From Wurfbainia villosa (taxonomy: Eukaryota; Streptophyta; Magnoliopsida; Zingiberales; Zingiberaceae), in contig CM045988.1 in assembly GCA_025175895.1 (NCBI GenBank), positions 12,553,647-12,617,646 on the forward strand: DNA of 64,000 nucleotides, read 5' to 3'. The notes under the pieces were generated by a model, which was not told the DNA's origin, did no database searches, and saw only the letters and a program-made list of their open reading frames with translations. Made by a program: the position numbers and the translations under genes. Positions 23,376 to 35,001 of this stretch are shown in pieces (position 1 is the first letter of the stretch; each line of letters starts with the position of its first letter).

Positions 23376-23629
23376 ATGATTACCAATATGACTCGACATG
23401 ATGTGTTGCGTAATCAGTTGAAGAAGACTATCCAGGGGATAGAGTATGACTCAGCTCAGGGAGTCGGGTGGCATATCAGGAGACTTGATAGGCTGTTTTG
23501 GAGACTTGAGATACAAGAGTTTTCAATTCTGGACAACTAAAGGATTTAGGCTCTGATCCGTTCACTGTCTGAGCTCCTAAGTGATATCGCACATCAGATC
23601 TGGGAGCGCTATGAGGGGCGCGTAACCTA
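23376..23629 (+). pseudogene. Gag-like frame, 5' part (interrupted by element G)
   Basis: From ATG 23376 the frame encodes a UBN2-like stretch (QLKKTIQGIEYDSAQGVGW, RRLDRLFWRLE) of the kind found in retrotransposon capsid proteins. Two close stops (TAA 23538, TAG 23547) interrupt it, then it continues in the same frame (ALIRSLSELLSDIAHQIWER) to the insertion site ACCTA. After removing element G and one TSD copy the frame continues without shift at 38038. Origin is uncertain: an unclassified retroelement gag, or a gene derived from one. No zinc knuckle is visible. Confidence 0.5.
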
Positions 23630-24504
23630 TGTTGGTGCAATCAGCCCAGGTTGACTCGAGTTTGACTCGAGCAGTACCTTGATAGTATTTTGATGATAGA
23701 CAAAACTCATGACATGGGATTGTCATGGGAAAGTCCAACATGAGGTTGGCATGGAAAATCCAAGCATGGAGCTTGGTGTGGAAGTCCAAGGGGGAAGCCT
23801 TGGCATGAGAAAGTCCAAAGCATTGCGAAGCCGTGCGCTTGGTGCTTGGTGAGAAATGCATTGCGAAACCGTGCGCTTGGTGCATTTGGGAAGTCTTGAG
23901 AACTTGGCAAGTTCACTAGGCTCGGGTCCTTGAGTCGGTGAAGGATGGCATTGCGAAGTCGTGCGCTTGGTGCATCCGAGGGACCGCCGGACGGAGAGCG
24001 AATGGAGTGAGCCCAAAGGGAAGCATAGTTCTAGGGCATGAGACGCGAAGGATGGCGTTGCGAAGCCGTGCGTTTGGCGCATCCGAGGGACGTAGGCCGA
24101 GGGAAGAGAGCTTCGGTGGGAAACTCCATGAGGGATATGGTGGACTTGGCCAAGTGGCTAAGACTGAGTGTCGGAGGCTCAAACATCGTCATGTTTGAGG
24201 TTTTAGCCGACATCAGTCGACTGGCATAGGTGCCAGTCGACTGCTCTAGGTCGTATGGGTTCGACCAGTGTTCGACTGAACCAAGTCTAGCTGATCAGTC
24301 GACTGCCGAGGGAGGGCAGTCGACTGTTGGGAGGATCAGTCGACTGCCTAGGGATGGCAGTCGACTGATGACACTATGAACGGGCACAGAATGGAGTCGA
24401 GCTCGCCAGCACTCGACTGATGGATGATCAGTCGACTGATGGGTGTCATCAGTCGACTGATGTGTGATCCGTTGGAACTTAACCAACGTGTATCTGGACG
24501 TTGT
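23630..24504 (+). repeat. Element G 5' LTR, first part
   Basis: U3 with repeated GGAAAGTCCAA/CTTGGCATGG blocks, the GAAGCCGTGCGCTTGG block and eight exact CAGTCGACTG copies (24213-24452). It stops at GTTGT where H is inserted and resumes at 32785. Confidence 0.92.
24213..24465. repeat. CAGTCGACTG array, element G 5' LTR
   Basis: Eight exact copies here and two more after H (32810-32842), total ten. The 3' LTR of the same element has six. Confidence 0.92.
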
Positions 24505-25719
24505 TGTTGGTGCAACAATGCTCCAAGCATTTATATATGTTTTGATGTTTGGATAATCATTTAAGTTAGGCAATATCTTGTGATCTAATTGCGAAAATGT
24601 TTAAGTGACAGGGAAGTCCAAGTATGATCTTGGCAAAGGAAGTCCAAGTATGATCTTGGCAAAGGAAGTACAAGGAATGGACTTGGCAGCGTAAGACCAA
24701 GCTTGTAGTCTTGCAGCGTAAAGTCCAAGTGAACCTTGGCAAAGGAAGTCCAAAGTAAAGTCTTGGCAGCATAAGTCCAAGCTTGTAATCTTGGCGGCGT
24801 AAAGTCCAAGCATTTGGCAACCCAAGACATGACGAAACCGAAGGAAGCTCTTGAAAGCAAAGCGCAAAGGATGAACAAGTCGCGGACTCGGAGGGATCCT
24901 GAAGGCGCAAGGCTTATTGAGGAGCTAGAAGGTTGAGTCTAGGTCTAGGGTATAAAATCAAGTATGAATTACTCATACTTGATGAGTATCAGTCGACCGT
25001 CGGTGTGTTCGAGTCGAGTAAAACTCTAACCATCACCGACCGCCTTGGGCGAAGCGATCGATATGCGATCACCGATCGCCAAGGGCATCGATCGGTGATT
25101 AAAGAATATCGCCACAGAATGCAATCGCACTCGACTGCTGCCTTGATCACTCGATTGATCACCCCATCAGTCGACTGATGGAGGGATCAGTCGACTGATC
25201 ACCTGGCCGTTGGAGATTGTGGCTACGAATCTCTGCGGAGATCGCGTTTGGGTCGTTAGCGGCGCAATCGCGATGGTAAGCATCACGATCGATCAAGCCC
25301 AACGGGAAAAACATCCCCTCTTCTATAAAAAGCGGTCATGGGGAGCTTGGTGAAGCTAGTGCTCTTGCTCCCAACTACACCTACGTGCTCACCAAGCTTT
25401 CCAAGTGTTTTTAGCAATCCAAAACCTCCTCTTCTCTAATCCTAATCTTCCATCATTGTAAAGAAGAGGAGTGCATTGTAAGATAAGGTTTCTCCACCTT
25501 GGTTCATCCAAAGGAGGTTCTAGTGAGGATTGATTAGGGCTAATCCACCTTACGGATTGCCGTGGAGTAGGAGCGTCATCTCCGAACCACGTTACATCGG
25601 GTGTTAGCTTTGTTTCTTGCTTTTGTTTGTGCTTATATTTGTATTGCTTCCGCTAACGTTTTTGTAGAAAGAAAGAAAGGCTAATCACCCCCCCTCTAGT
25701 CATTCCAAGGGTCCTAACA
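24505..25719 (+). repeat. Element H 5' LTR, 1215 bp
   Basis: Two units of a 26-bp repeat (GTCCAAGTATGATCTTGGCA...) at about 24616-24667. Only two exact CAGTCGACTG copies (25168-25200), against nine in the 3' LTR. TATA box (TCTATAAAAAG near 25322). Ends CCTAACA two bases before the primer site. Confidence 0.94.
24985..25300. repeat. Altered palindrome zone in H 5' LTR
   Basis: Two exact palindromes remain in the middle, while 25005-25110 and 25250-25295 carry CGATCG, CGATCGGTGAT and GCGATC words where the 3' LTR has CAGTCGACTG. Confidence 0.88.
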
Positions 25720-25721
25720 AG

Positions 25722-25733
25722 TGGTATCAGAGC
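25722..25733 (+). promoter_or_regulatory. Primer-binding site of element H
   Basis: TGGTATCAGAGC, complementary to initiator Met tRNA, two bases after the LTR. Confidence 0.94.
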
Positions 25734-25773
25734 CCGGATAGCTTGGAAGATCTCACCATCAACCAAGACATCA

Positions 25774-27388
25774 ATGGCTCTTCAAGAGGGATATAGCACC
25801 ACTAAGCCACCGCTCTTCGACGGGAGTCATTTTGCGTATTGGAAAGGTAGGATGAAGTACTATCTTATGAGTAATATTGAAATTTGGCATAGCATTGTAG
25901 ATGGCTTCGAGGAACCGGTGGATGAACATGGAGACCCTATTCAAAGCAAGGATTAGACAAGGGAAATGAACCGCAAATTTGAATCAAATGCCAAGGCGGT
26001 ACTCACCATTCAATGCGGCATTACCATGGAGCAACTCAACAAGGTGGGGCCTTTCGAATCCTCCAAGGAGCTATGGGAAAAGCTCATTGAGCTAAATGAA
26101 GGTTCCAAGGAGTCAAAGAGGGCCAAGAAGGACCTACTAATTGGACAACTTCAAGCCTTCCAAATGAAGATGCATGAAACCGTAAGTCAAATGCATGGAA
26201 GGTTCAAAGAAATTGTTAACGGACTCCATATCATAGGTGAGCGAGTTGACAACCGGGATTTGGTAAGGTATATTTTACAAACATTTCCTAGAAATTCTTT
26301 ATGGACTTCTATAGTTGATGCCATTAAGGTAACTAGGGATCTTTCGCAAATTAAAATTGATGAACTATTTTGTGAATTTGAATTGCATGAGCAAACTAAC
26401 ATGTCTTCTAAGGAAAAGAGCTTAGCTCTATTTGTTGAGAAGAAAGAAAAGAAGAAGAAAGAAAGGAAAGAGGTGTCATCATCATCCGAGTCGGAGCGTG
26501 AGTCAAGTAGTGACGAAGATTCGGCTAGTGAGATGACCCATTTTGTCAAGAAGTTCCTTAGAAAATCAAAGGAATTCAAGAATAGAGATGCAAGAAAGGG
26601 GTCCCATTCTTCAAGAGGTAAAAATAGTGGTAATTCAAGTTTTAACAATAATGTGATTTGTCATGCTTGCAACAAGAAGGGGCACATAAAGTCGAATTGC
26701 CCGGAGCTAAAGAAGAAGGAGGAAAAGGAAAAGAAAAAGAAGGACAAGAAGGAGAAGAAGAAGAAGGAGGCCATGGTGGCTCAAACCACATGGGACACAC
26801 CAAGTGTTGAAGACTCTTCCTCCGATGATGAGCTTTGCCACATCACACGCCATGTGGCACTCATGGCACTAGAAGATGATTCGGGCACATCAAGCCAAGA
26901 AGATTCCTCAAGCGATGAATCGTCATCTAGTGACGATGAGGTAATGGACTCTCCCAAGGTTAAGCTCCTTTATAAATCAATTGCCTATCTTCAAGAAGCT
27001 CTAGATAAGTCTAAATCTAAGGTTAAGAGCATGAAGGTAGAACTAAAGGCTATTAGAAATGAAGAACCTTCACATGTTGATTCTTGCATGCTTAAGGAAG
27101 AAAATGACAAACTTAGGGATGAGGTTAGTGAATTGAAAGCATGTTTAGAAAAATTTTCAATTGGCTCAAAGTGTCTTGATATGATTCTTAGTAGGCAAAG
27201 AGCGGTTTATAACAAGGCCGGTTTAGGATATAAGCCAAAAGAAAAAGAAGTTGCTTATATTTCATTGATTAATAGGAAAGCAACCATTAAGGGAAAAGTT
27301 AAGAAAGCATGGGTACCTAAGAAGTTTTACTTAATGTTACGGTCCAAATGTTTGGGTACCAAAAGCTTGTGTTTTTCATGTGATTTAG
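25774..27388 (+). pseudogene. Gag of element H
   Basis: ATG 25774, MALQEGYSTTKPPLFDG then SHFAYWKGRMKYYL (DUF4219/UBN2 capsid). A TAG at 25954 replaces a Trp (QSKD-W-T in the family; TGG to TAG). Then an open frame of 484 codons: capsid, Lys/Glu-rich coiled region, one zinc knuckle CHACNKKGHIKSNC, Ser/Asp-rich linker, a second coiled-coil (from ~KLLYKSIAYLQEALDKSK). A one-base loss near 27340 shifts the frame before the conserved WVPK end; restored by eye to the family frame the end reads VWVPKACVFHVI then TAG at 27386-27388. The same stop is found in element E. Confidence 0.9.
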
Positions 27389-30300
27389 GTAGGAGAGCGA
27401 GGTATGTGGATTGTGGATAGCGGTTGCTCAACACATATGACCGGGGATGTGAGCAAGTTCTCCACAATTAAATATGTGAAGAAGGGAGCAGTGTCCTTTG
27501 GGAATAGTGGAAAACTCAAGATATTAGGTAGAGGTACAATTGAGGTATCCCCCAAGATTGTCATTCACAAAGTTTTACTAGTGGAAAATATGAAATTCAA
27601 TTTATTAAGTGTTAGTCAACTTTGTGATGCAAACTATCATGTCTCCTTTGAATCCTCTAAATGCATGATTAAACATAAGGAATTAAATGATTGCATGTTA
27701 GTTGGATATAGGAAATCAAATATCTATTATGTTGATCTTTTATATGCTTCTAACGTTTCTACTAAGTGTTTTGTTGCAAAAGAAGAGGAAAGTTGGCTAT
27801 GGCATAGAAGATTGGGGCACATCAACATGAAAAACATAGCCAAGGTAGCCAAGATGGAGTTGGTCAAAGGGCTACCAAAGATCAAGTATGTCAAGAACAA
27901 ATTGTGTGATGCATGCCAAGAAGGAAAACAAACAAAGGCATCACACAAAGGTAAAACTCTAACTAACACCTCTTTACCATTAGAGTTATTGCATCTTGAC
28001 TTGTTTGATTGCCATAGTACTCCATCTTTAAATGGTAATAAATATTGTTTGGTTATAGTAGATGATTTTTCTAGGTATACTTGGGTCCACTTTATGAAAC
28101 ATAAGGATGATACCTTAGAAATAATCATAGGATTTAGTAAAAGGGTTGAAAATGAAAAGAGTCTCAAAATCAACCGGATCCGTAGTGATCATGGTGGTGA
28201 ATTTGAAAACTTAAAATTTTCACAATTTTGTTTAGAGCAAGGGTACAAGCATGAGTTCTCTTGTCCTAGAACACCCCAACAAAATGGAGTGGTGGAAAGG
28301 AGAAATCGTGCCCTACAAGAGGCGGCTAGGACTATGCTTAATGCATATTCTCTACCTAGCTACTTGTGGGCAGAAGCGGTTAATACCACTTGCTATATCC
28401 AAAATAGGGTTCAAATTCATAGGTTTTTAGGAAAAACACCATTTGAATTATGGAATGGGACTATACCCACAATTCATTATTTCAAAGTATTTGGATGTAA
28501 AGTTTATATTCTAAACACCAAAGATAACTTAGAAAAATTTGAATCAAAAGCGGATGAGGGAATCCTAGTTGGATACTCATCCACAAGTAGTGGGTATAGA
28601 GTCTACAATAAGAGAACCAAAGGGATTGAGGAGTCTTCCAATGTTCAATTTGATGAAAATACTAGTACCTACCCTAGAAAGTCCTCCATTGATAAGGATA
28701 TTAATGACAATAATCAAGACATTACCCAAAAACTTCAAAATTTGACCATTAGGGGTAATGATCAAGGGGGAGGAAGAGGAGACTCCGATGATGAAAGAAG
28801 GGTGGAAGATAACAATGATCAAATTGAAACACCTTCTAGAAACCTAAGAATTCATCAAGATCATCCACTTGACTAAGTAGTAGGAGATCTATCTCAAGGA
28901 GTAAGAACTAGGTCATTTCATAGACCTCCTACTAGTCAAGTAGCTCTTATCTCACAAATTGAGCCCAAATCGATCAATGATGCATTACATGATCCGGATT
29001 GGATTTTGGCAATGCAAGATGAATTGGCTTAATTTGAGAGAAGTCAAGTGTGGGAATTAGTACCTAGACCCAATGATAGCACCATAATTACTACAAGATG
29101 GGTCTTTAGGAATAAGCTAGATGATCAAGGAAATATCACTAGAAATAAGGCTAGGTTGGTTGCTAGGGGATTCAATTAAGTTGAGGGGCTTGACTATGAT
29201 GAGACTTATGCCCCGGTTGCGAGGTTAGAATCTATTAGGATTCTCTTAGGGTATGCTTCCTACATGGGATTTAAACTTTACCAAATGGATGTTAAATCGG
29301 CATTCTTAAATGGTTATATTAAGGAGGAAGTATATGTAGAGTAACCACCCGGATTTGAGAACATAGATTATCCAAATCATGTATGTAAGCTTAGGAAAGC
29401 ATTATATGGGTTAAAACAAGCTCCCCGGGCATGGTATGAAAGATTGTCATCGTTCTTAATTTCTAAGGATTTTAGAAGAGGCCAAGTAGATCAAACTTTG
29501 TTTATAAAGTCAACATTAAAAGATATATTCATAGCCCAAGTATATGTTGATGATATCATTTTTGGGTCAACAAATGATGATCTTCTTCAAGACTTTATAA
29601 AAAATATGGAAAATGAATTTGAAATGAGTTTGGTTGGAGAGCTTACCTTTTTCCTAGGCTTACAAGTCAAACAAACCAATGAGGGTATTCATATTTATCA
29701 AACCAAATATGCAAATGAAATGATCAAGAAATTTGGTTTGGAAAATGCCAAAATTGTAACCACTCCTATGGCCACTAGCACTAGAATAGATAGTGATCAT
29801 GAAGGTAAATCAATTGATCTTAAACTGTATAGGAGTATGATTGGTAGCTTACTATACCTAACCGCTAGTAGACCCGATATTTTATTTGCGGTAGGTATGT
29901 GTGCAAGATACCAATCTTGTGCCAAAGAATCACATTTGGTAGCCGTCAAAAGAATATTAAGATATATTAAAGGCACCCTAAATGCAGGACTTTGGTATCC
30001 TAGGACTAAGTCATTTGAATTGCTTGGTTATACCGATTCCTATTATGCCGGGTGCAAATTGGATAGGAAGAGTACTAGTGGTGGATGTCAATTTCTTGGG
30101 TCCTCCCTAGTTAGTTGGAGTAGTAGGAAGCAACATTGTGTTGCTTTATCAACCATCGAAGCCGAATATGTGGCTATGGGTGGTTGTGTAGCTCAATTAC
30201 TTTAGATGAGACATACTCTTGTGGACTATGAGCTACACTACTCTAACATTAAAGTTTATTGTGATAATGTGAGTACCATCAACTTGACCAAAAATCCGGT

Positions 30301-30487
30301 ACATCACTCTCGGACCAAGCACATTGAAGTGAAACATCACTTCATAAGAGATCATGTGGCAAGAGGGGACATTGAACTTAATTATGTAGAATCTAAATCC
30401 AACCTTGTCGATATCTTCACCAAAGCTCTTTCCGAAGCCGAATTTTCATCATTAAGGAGAGAGCTTGTTATGTGCTTTGTAGAGTAA
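27389..30487 (+). pseudogene. Pol of element H: PR, INT, RT, RNase H
   Basis: Immediately after the TAG: protease WIVDSGCSTHMTG (catalytic DSG intact), GAG-pre-integrase LWHRRLGHINMKN, integrase core with HLDLFDCHS, IRSDHGGEFE and PQQNGVVERRN (D,D,E present), RT with VKSAFLNGYIKEEVYVE and YVDDI at 29543, RNase H from GYTDSYYAG to IFTKALSEAEF, ending at 30487. Stops: TAA 28876 region, about 29032, 29178 and 29342 (each CAA to TAA) and TAG about 30205 (TGG to TAG). No frameshift was noted in pol, so decay is by transitions. Confidence 0.93.
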
Positions 30488-31515
30488 AATTCTAGGTTTG
30501 CATGATCCTATACTTATATAGCTTCTTTATACCTTGATGCATCTCACAAAAGTCTTAAGAAACCTTGATTTTTGTATTGAAATACTTAGAAACATGTGAG
30601 ATGATAGGGAAGGTGTACTTGGCTCATCATGCTTGTTATGATGTATTACTATGAGCCAATGACACACCTAGAGACATAAAAACCTTATGGACCAATCATG
30701 GGGAAGGCTTGTATTCAAGTAATGAATACATATATCAAAGAACATGGTTAGAAATTCCAAATAATATGTATTTTAAATTATGTTCATCATATTTTAAAAA
30801 ACAGTTTTCAAATGGAACACAAAAGTGATACAAAGTTTGCAAAATCTTTAGAACTTTTGATAGGTTCCAAGTTTGTATCAATCTTGTAATCTGGAAAACA
30901 TATATTTTTCAAATTATTTTTACTTGATAAACTATGATTTCACAAATGTGTACGCAAAATTTCGTGATTTTTCGAGATTTCTAGAATTTCTACCGCATTT
31001 CTGATTTTGGGCTGAAAAGGCTGAAATTTCGGTTTCAGGCCTGGCAGTCGACTGGTTCAGAAACCAGTCGACTGATACACTGTGTTTTCTGATAATAAAC
31101 TCCATTTTCTGATATTTGGTGTATCTTTGATGTCCTAACACTATAGTATGATAAAATTGCGTATAAACAAGTTTTAGGACTAATTAATGCAGTGTTTTAG
31201 GGGGAGGTTTCATAAATTATATCTTTTTCATCCCCAAAACCATTGTTGGTGCAAAGTTAGGACTTTATTTTTGAAATGCTTTGCTTCAACTATTGTTTAC
31301 ACATTATAAAGCATATCTTGGATTAAGGGGGAGCTTACTTTCTATCTTATGCCTTAGTCCAAGATCCAACACCTTTAATTCTTTCATTTTTGAATCCTTC
31401 TCTTTTTGATGTATGTCAAAGGGGGAGAAGGAGTCTTTTAAGTTATAATTCATATTATGTGAGTACTTTTAAAGACCTAACATAAATGATTGTCAAACAT
31501 CAAAAAGGGGGAGAT
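30488..31515 (+). other. Non-coding tail of element H
   Basis: No env-like frame. Includes two exact palindromes (31043-31073), an internal LTR-end copy TGTTGGTGCAA at 31244-31254, and a polypurine tract AAAAAGGGGGAGAT at about 31502-31515. Confidence 0.8.
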
Positions 31516-32784
31516 TGTTGGTGCAACAATGCTCCAAGCATTTATATATGTTTTGATGTTTGGATAATCATCTAAGTTAGGCAATATCTTGTGATCTAAT
31601 TGCGAAAATGTTTAAGTGACAGGGAGGTCCAAGTATGATCTTGGCAAAGGAAGTCCAAGTATGATCTTGGCAAAGGAAGTCCAAGTATGATCTTGGCAAA
31701 GGAAGTACAAGGGATGGACTTGGCAGCGTAAGACCAAGCTTGTAGTCTTGGCAGCGTAAAGTCCAAGTGAACCTTGGCAAAGGAAGTCCAAAGTAAAGTC
31801 TTGGCAGCATAAGTCCAAGCTTGTAATCTTGGCGGCGTAAAGTCCAAGCATTTGGCAACCCAAGACATGACGAAACCGAAGGAAGCTCTTGGAAGCAAAG
31901 CGCAAAGGATGAACAAGTCGCGGACTCGGAGGGATCCTGAAGGCGCAAGGCTTATTGAGGAGCTAGAAGGTTGAGTCTAGGTCTAGGGTATAAAATCAAG
32001 TATGAATTACTCATACTTGATGAGTATCAGTCGACTGATACGATGTATCAGTCGACTGGTCAGGCGTTCGACTGAGTCAGGGTGAAACCCTAACCATCAG
32101 TCGACTGATACTGTGATCAGTCGACTGCCAAGGGCATCAGTCGACTGATCAAGGGGAATATCGCCACAGAATGCAGTCGCACTCGACTGCTGCCTTGATC
32201 ACTCGACTGATCACCCCATCAGTCGACTGATGGAGGGATCAGTCGACTGATCACCTGGCCGTTGGAGATTGCGGCTATGAATCTCCACGGAGATCGCGTT
32301 TCAGAAGCCGTTGGCTTCGGCGGCAGTCGACTGATGGTAAGCATCAGTCGACTGATCGAAGCCCAACGGGAAAAACATCCCCTCTTCTATAAAAAGGGGC
32401 CATGGGGAGCTTGGTGAAGCTAGTGCTCTTGCTCCCAACTACACCTACGTGCTCACCAAGCTTTCCAAGTGTTTTTAGCAATCCAAAACCTCCTCTTCTT
32501 TAATCCTAATCTTCCATCATTGTAAAGAAGAGGAGTGCATTGTAAGATAAGGTTTCTCCATCTTGGTTCATCCAAAGGAGGTTCTAGTGAGGATTGATTA
32601 GGGCTAATCCACCTTACGGATTGCCGTGGAGTAGGAGCGTCATCTCCGAACCACGTTACATCGGGTGTTAGCTTTGTTTCTTGCTTTTGTTTGTGCTTAT
32701 ATTTGTATTGCTTCCGCTAACATTTTTGTAGAAAGAAAGAAAGGCTAATCACCCCCTCCTCTAGCCATTCCAAGGGTCCTAACA
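31516..32784 (+). repeat. Element H 3' LTR, 1269 bp
   Basis: Three units of the 26-bp repeat at about 31623-31700 (two in the 5' LTR) and nine exact CAGTCGACTG copies at 32028-32363 directly before the TATA box (TCTATAAAAAGG near 32388). Followed by GTTGT. Confidence 0.94.
32028..32363. repeat. CAGTCGACTG array, H 3' LTR (best preserved)
   Basis: Nine exact copies, mostly extended as ATCAGTCGACTGAT, with spacing of 14-110 bp. The last is about 35 bp upstream of the TATA box. Confidence 0.95.
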
Positions 32785-33371
32785 GTTGTGAGACAACGGC
32801 TACGGGACCAGTCGACTGATGGTCACGATCAGTCGACTGATGGGCGCGAAATCAGCTTGATGCAGGTTATAAAAGGAGCTCAAGAGGGAGGATTTCGCCA
32901 TGGTTTTTGTGGAGCTATTGGAGGGGAATTGCTGCTGCATTCCAGTCCTTCAAGAGCCAATCAAAGCAAGCAACAAGCAAAAGGTTCAAAGCAAGCGTTG
33001 TAAAGTGTTCTTTACGTGTATTTCGTATTTGTCTTTGTATTGCTTGTATTTCATTACTTAGTGTAATTGCTTGTGAGAGGTTTCTCCACCTCCGACGTGT
33101 AGTCGAAAAGGAGTGTTATAGTTAGTGTCGTGCGCATAACTAGAGCTCGATGAGCTCACCCGTGGAGTAGGAACCATTCGGTTTCGAACCACGTATATCT
33201 TTGTGTATTGCATGTGCTTGTGTGTATTTGTGTTTCTTGTTAGTATTATTATTGTTTTTCCGCTGCGCTAACAAGAATTGTAGACGAGCACGCAATGAGA
33301 ACGAACGAATCCCGACATCCATCATAAGAGGGCTATTCACCCCCCTCTAGCCGGCCAATCGATCCCCTACA
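32785..33371 (+). repeat. Element G 5' LTR, second part
   Basis: Continues G from the inverted repeat CGTTGTGAGACAACGG, two exact palindromes, TATA box (GTTATAAAAGGAGC near 32867), transcribed region with AGGTTTCTCCACCTCC, ending CCCCTACA before the primer site. Confidence 0.92.
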
Positions 33372-33373
33372 AG

Positions 33374-33385
33374 TGGTATCAGAGC
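33374..33385 (+). promoter_or_regulatory. Primer-binding site of element G
   Basis: TGGTATCAGAGC two bases after the LTR end. Confidence 0.93.
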
Positions 33386-33429
33386 AGAGGTTGCTCTTCA
33401 AGGACTAACCGCCGCGAGAGCACTACAAA

Positions 33430-35001
33430 ATGGCCGGCTTCATCCATCCACCGAAATTCGATGGAGATTTTGCTTGGTGGAGGAAACGGATGGAGGTATA
33501 TCTCGAAACCAATTTTTATTATATGATTATTGTAGAAAATGGTTTTGAGATGCCTAGGGACAAAGAAAACAAGCCCATGGAAAAATCAAAATGGACCCAA
33601 GACCAAATCAAAGATTTCAAGACAAATCTCGAGGTAATTAAATTGATTAGTGATTTGTTACCTAACACTATTTGGTCTAGATTGGGTGATTATAGGGATG
33701 CAAGGGAATTATGGAATAAGGTAATGAAATTCCAAGAAAATTCCCAATCGGCACAAGTAGAGGAGAATGCCGAAGAAGAATCATCATCAACCTTTGAAGA
33801 TGTGGATGATTTGGTGGAGACCTCCACCTCTAGCATTGAGGGGGAGGAAAGGGTTTCTACTCCGGAGAAAGGTCAAGATGAAGCTTCTACCTCCGGAAGA
33901 AGTGAAGAGGCCTCCACCACCTCCCTAGGTAACTCAAGTGTTGTAATTTTAAATAAAAATCACATAATATGCTTTGAGTGTAGGGAGAAAGGGCATTACA
34001 AGAGCAAATGCCCTAAATTGGCTAAGGAAAAGGCATCAACACCAAAAGTCAACCCAAAGTCAAAGGATGCCGGTGTTCCCAAAATCAAGAGCCAAGAGCA
34101 CATTGTGTGCTTCAAATGCAATCAAAAGGGACACTACCGAAGCCAATGCCCTAAGGGGAGAAAGAAAGGGCAAGAAGGTGCAACTCATGTAGGGGGAGCT
34201 CCTAAAGCTAACCCTAAGGTAAATTTACTTAATGCACCTTTAATTCCTAGAGTTAAAAAGCATGCTAAGAATTATTTTAGCTCTCTTGCTATTATCAATG
34301 AAAAGCATGCTAGGAGAAATAATAAGGTTTATTGCTTAGGTGACAAGCATGCTCATACAACTAAGGACAAACCTAGGACTCATAATTCTAGACCTATTTT
34401 ACCTAAAGAGTCCGTTAGGAGAGTTGAAAACCATCTAGGCATTAACCCTAAAAAGGGTAGACACATGCCTAAGAAGACGAACATTTCCCCTAAACCTAAT
34501 AAAAATTCAAAATTGAGGAAATTAGAGGTGGAGAACCAAGCCTTGAGGTCAAGGCTAAAAAAATTGGAGAAGACCCTAGCAATAATATCAAACTCGGTTA
34601 AGGGGTCTAATTCACAAAAGTCAAGACCTAGGAAATAAGAAACATCTAAGGGCAAGAAGGGTTTGGGTCACAAACCTATGTCCTACCATAATGTTCCATT
34701 TAATTATGGAACATCATCTAGGTCTAGACAAACCAAGGCTAATAGGGAAGCCATCCCTAAGTCTAGCCATGGTATGTGTTTAGTGGCTAACACCTCAAAG
34801 AAATCAAATGTAGCCACTAAGAAGGTCAATGGAGGAGTCACCTCTAGAGTTGACCTAGGAAAGACCCAAAAGACTATTGCTTCAAAGCCTAAAAGGGTCA
34901 TTAGGAAGGTATCTAGGGAAGTTATCCCTAGGGAATACCTTGTTAATCCAAGGAGCTCCAATAGATATTGGGTTCCTAAGAGCGTGATTGATTCACACTA
35001 A
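33430..35001 (+). pseudogene. Gag of element G, one in-frame stop
   Basis: MAGFIHPPKFDGDFAWWRK start, 44 bp after the primer site. Capsid-like N-terminus (residues 1-100), acidic Ser/Thr linker, two zinc knuckles CFECREKGHYKSKC and CFKCNQKGHYRSQC (residues ~182-240), a basic tail and a short coiled-coil (RKLEVENQALRSRLKKLEK). A single TAG at 34636 follows RPRK; the frame continues unshifted with ETSKGKKGLGHKPMSYHN to WVPKSVIDSH and TAA at 35001. The terminal WVPK matches the gag end of H and E, after which no protease follows. Length with the stop read through is 523 codons. Nucleic-acid-binding particle protein, probably packaged with enzymes from another element. Confidence 0.92.

Larger units (their letters stand above)
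24505..32784 (+). mobile_element. Element H: SIRE/Maximus-like Ty1/copia retrotransposon
   Basis: TGTTGGTGCAACAATG at 24505 to GGGTCCTAACA at 32784, flanked by a perfect duplication GTTGT (24500-24504 and 32785-32789). 8280 bp with LTRs of 1215 and 1269 bp, primer site, gag, PR, integrase, RT, RNase H in copia order, polypurine tract. It is nested in G, hence younger. The motifs HSRTKHIEVKHHFIRDHV and the Gag type point to the SIRE/Maximus lineage. Seven or so stops or shifts make it inactive, though each is a single-base event. Confidence 0.94.

Noticed and set aside
30488..31515. Env-like gene in element H, as reported for some SIRE elements
   Set aside because: No open frame of useful length between RNase H and the 3' LTR.
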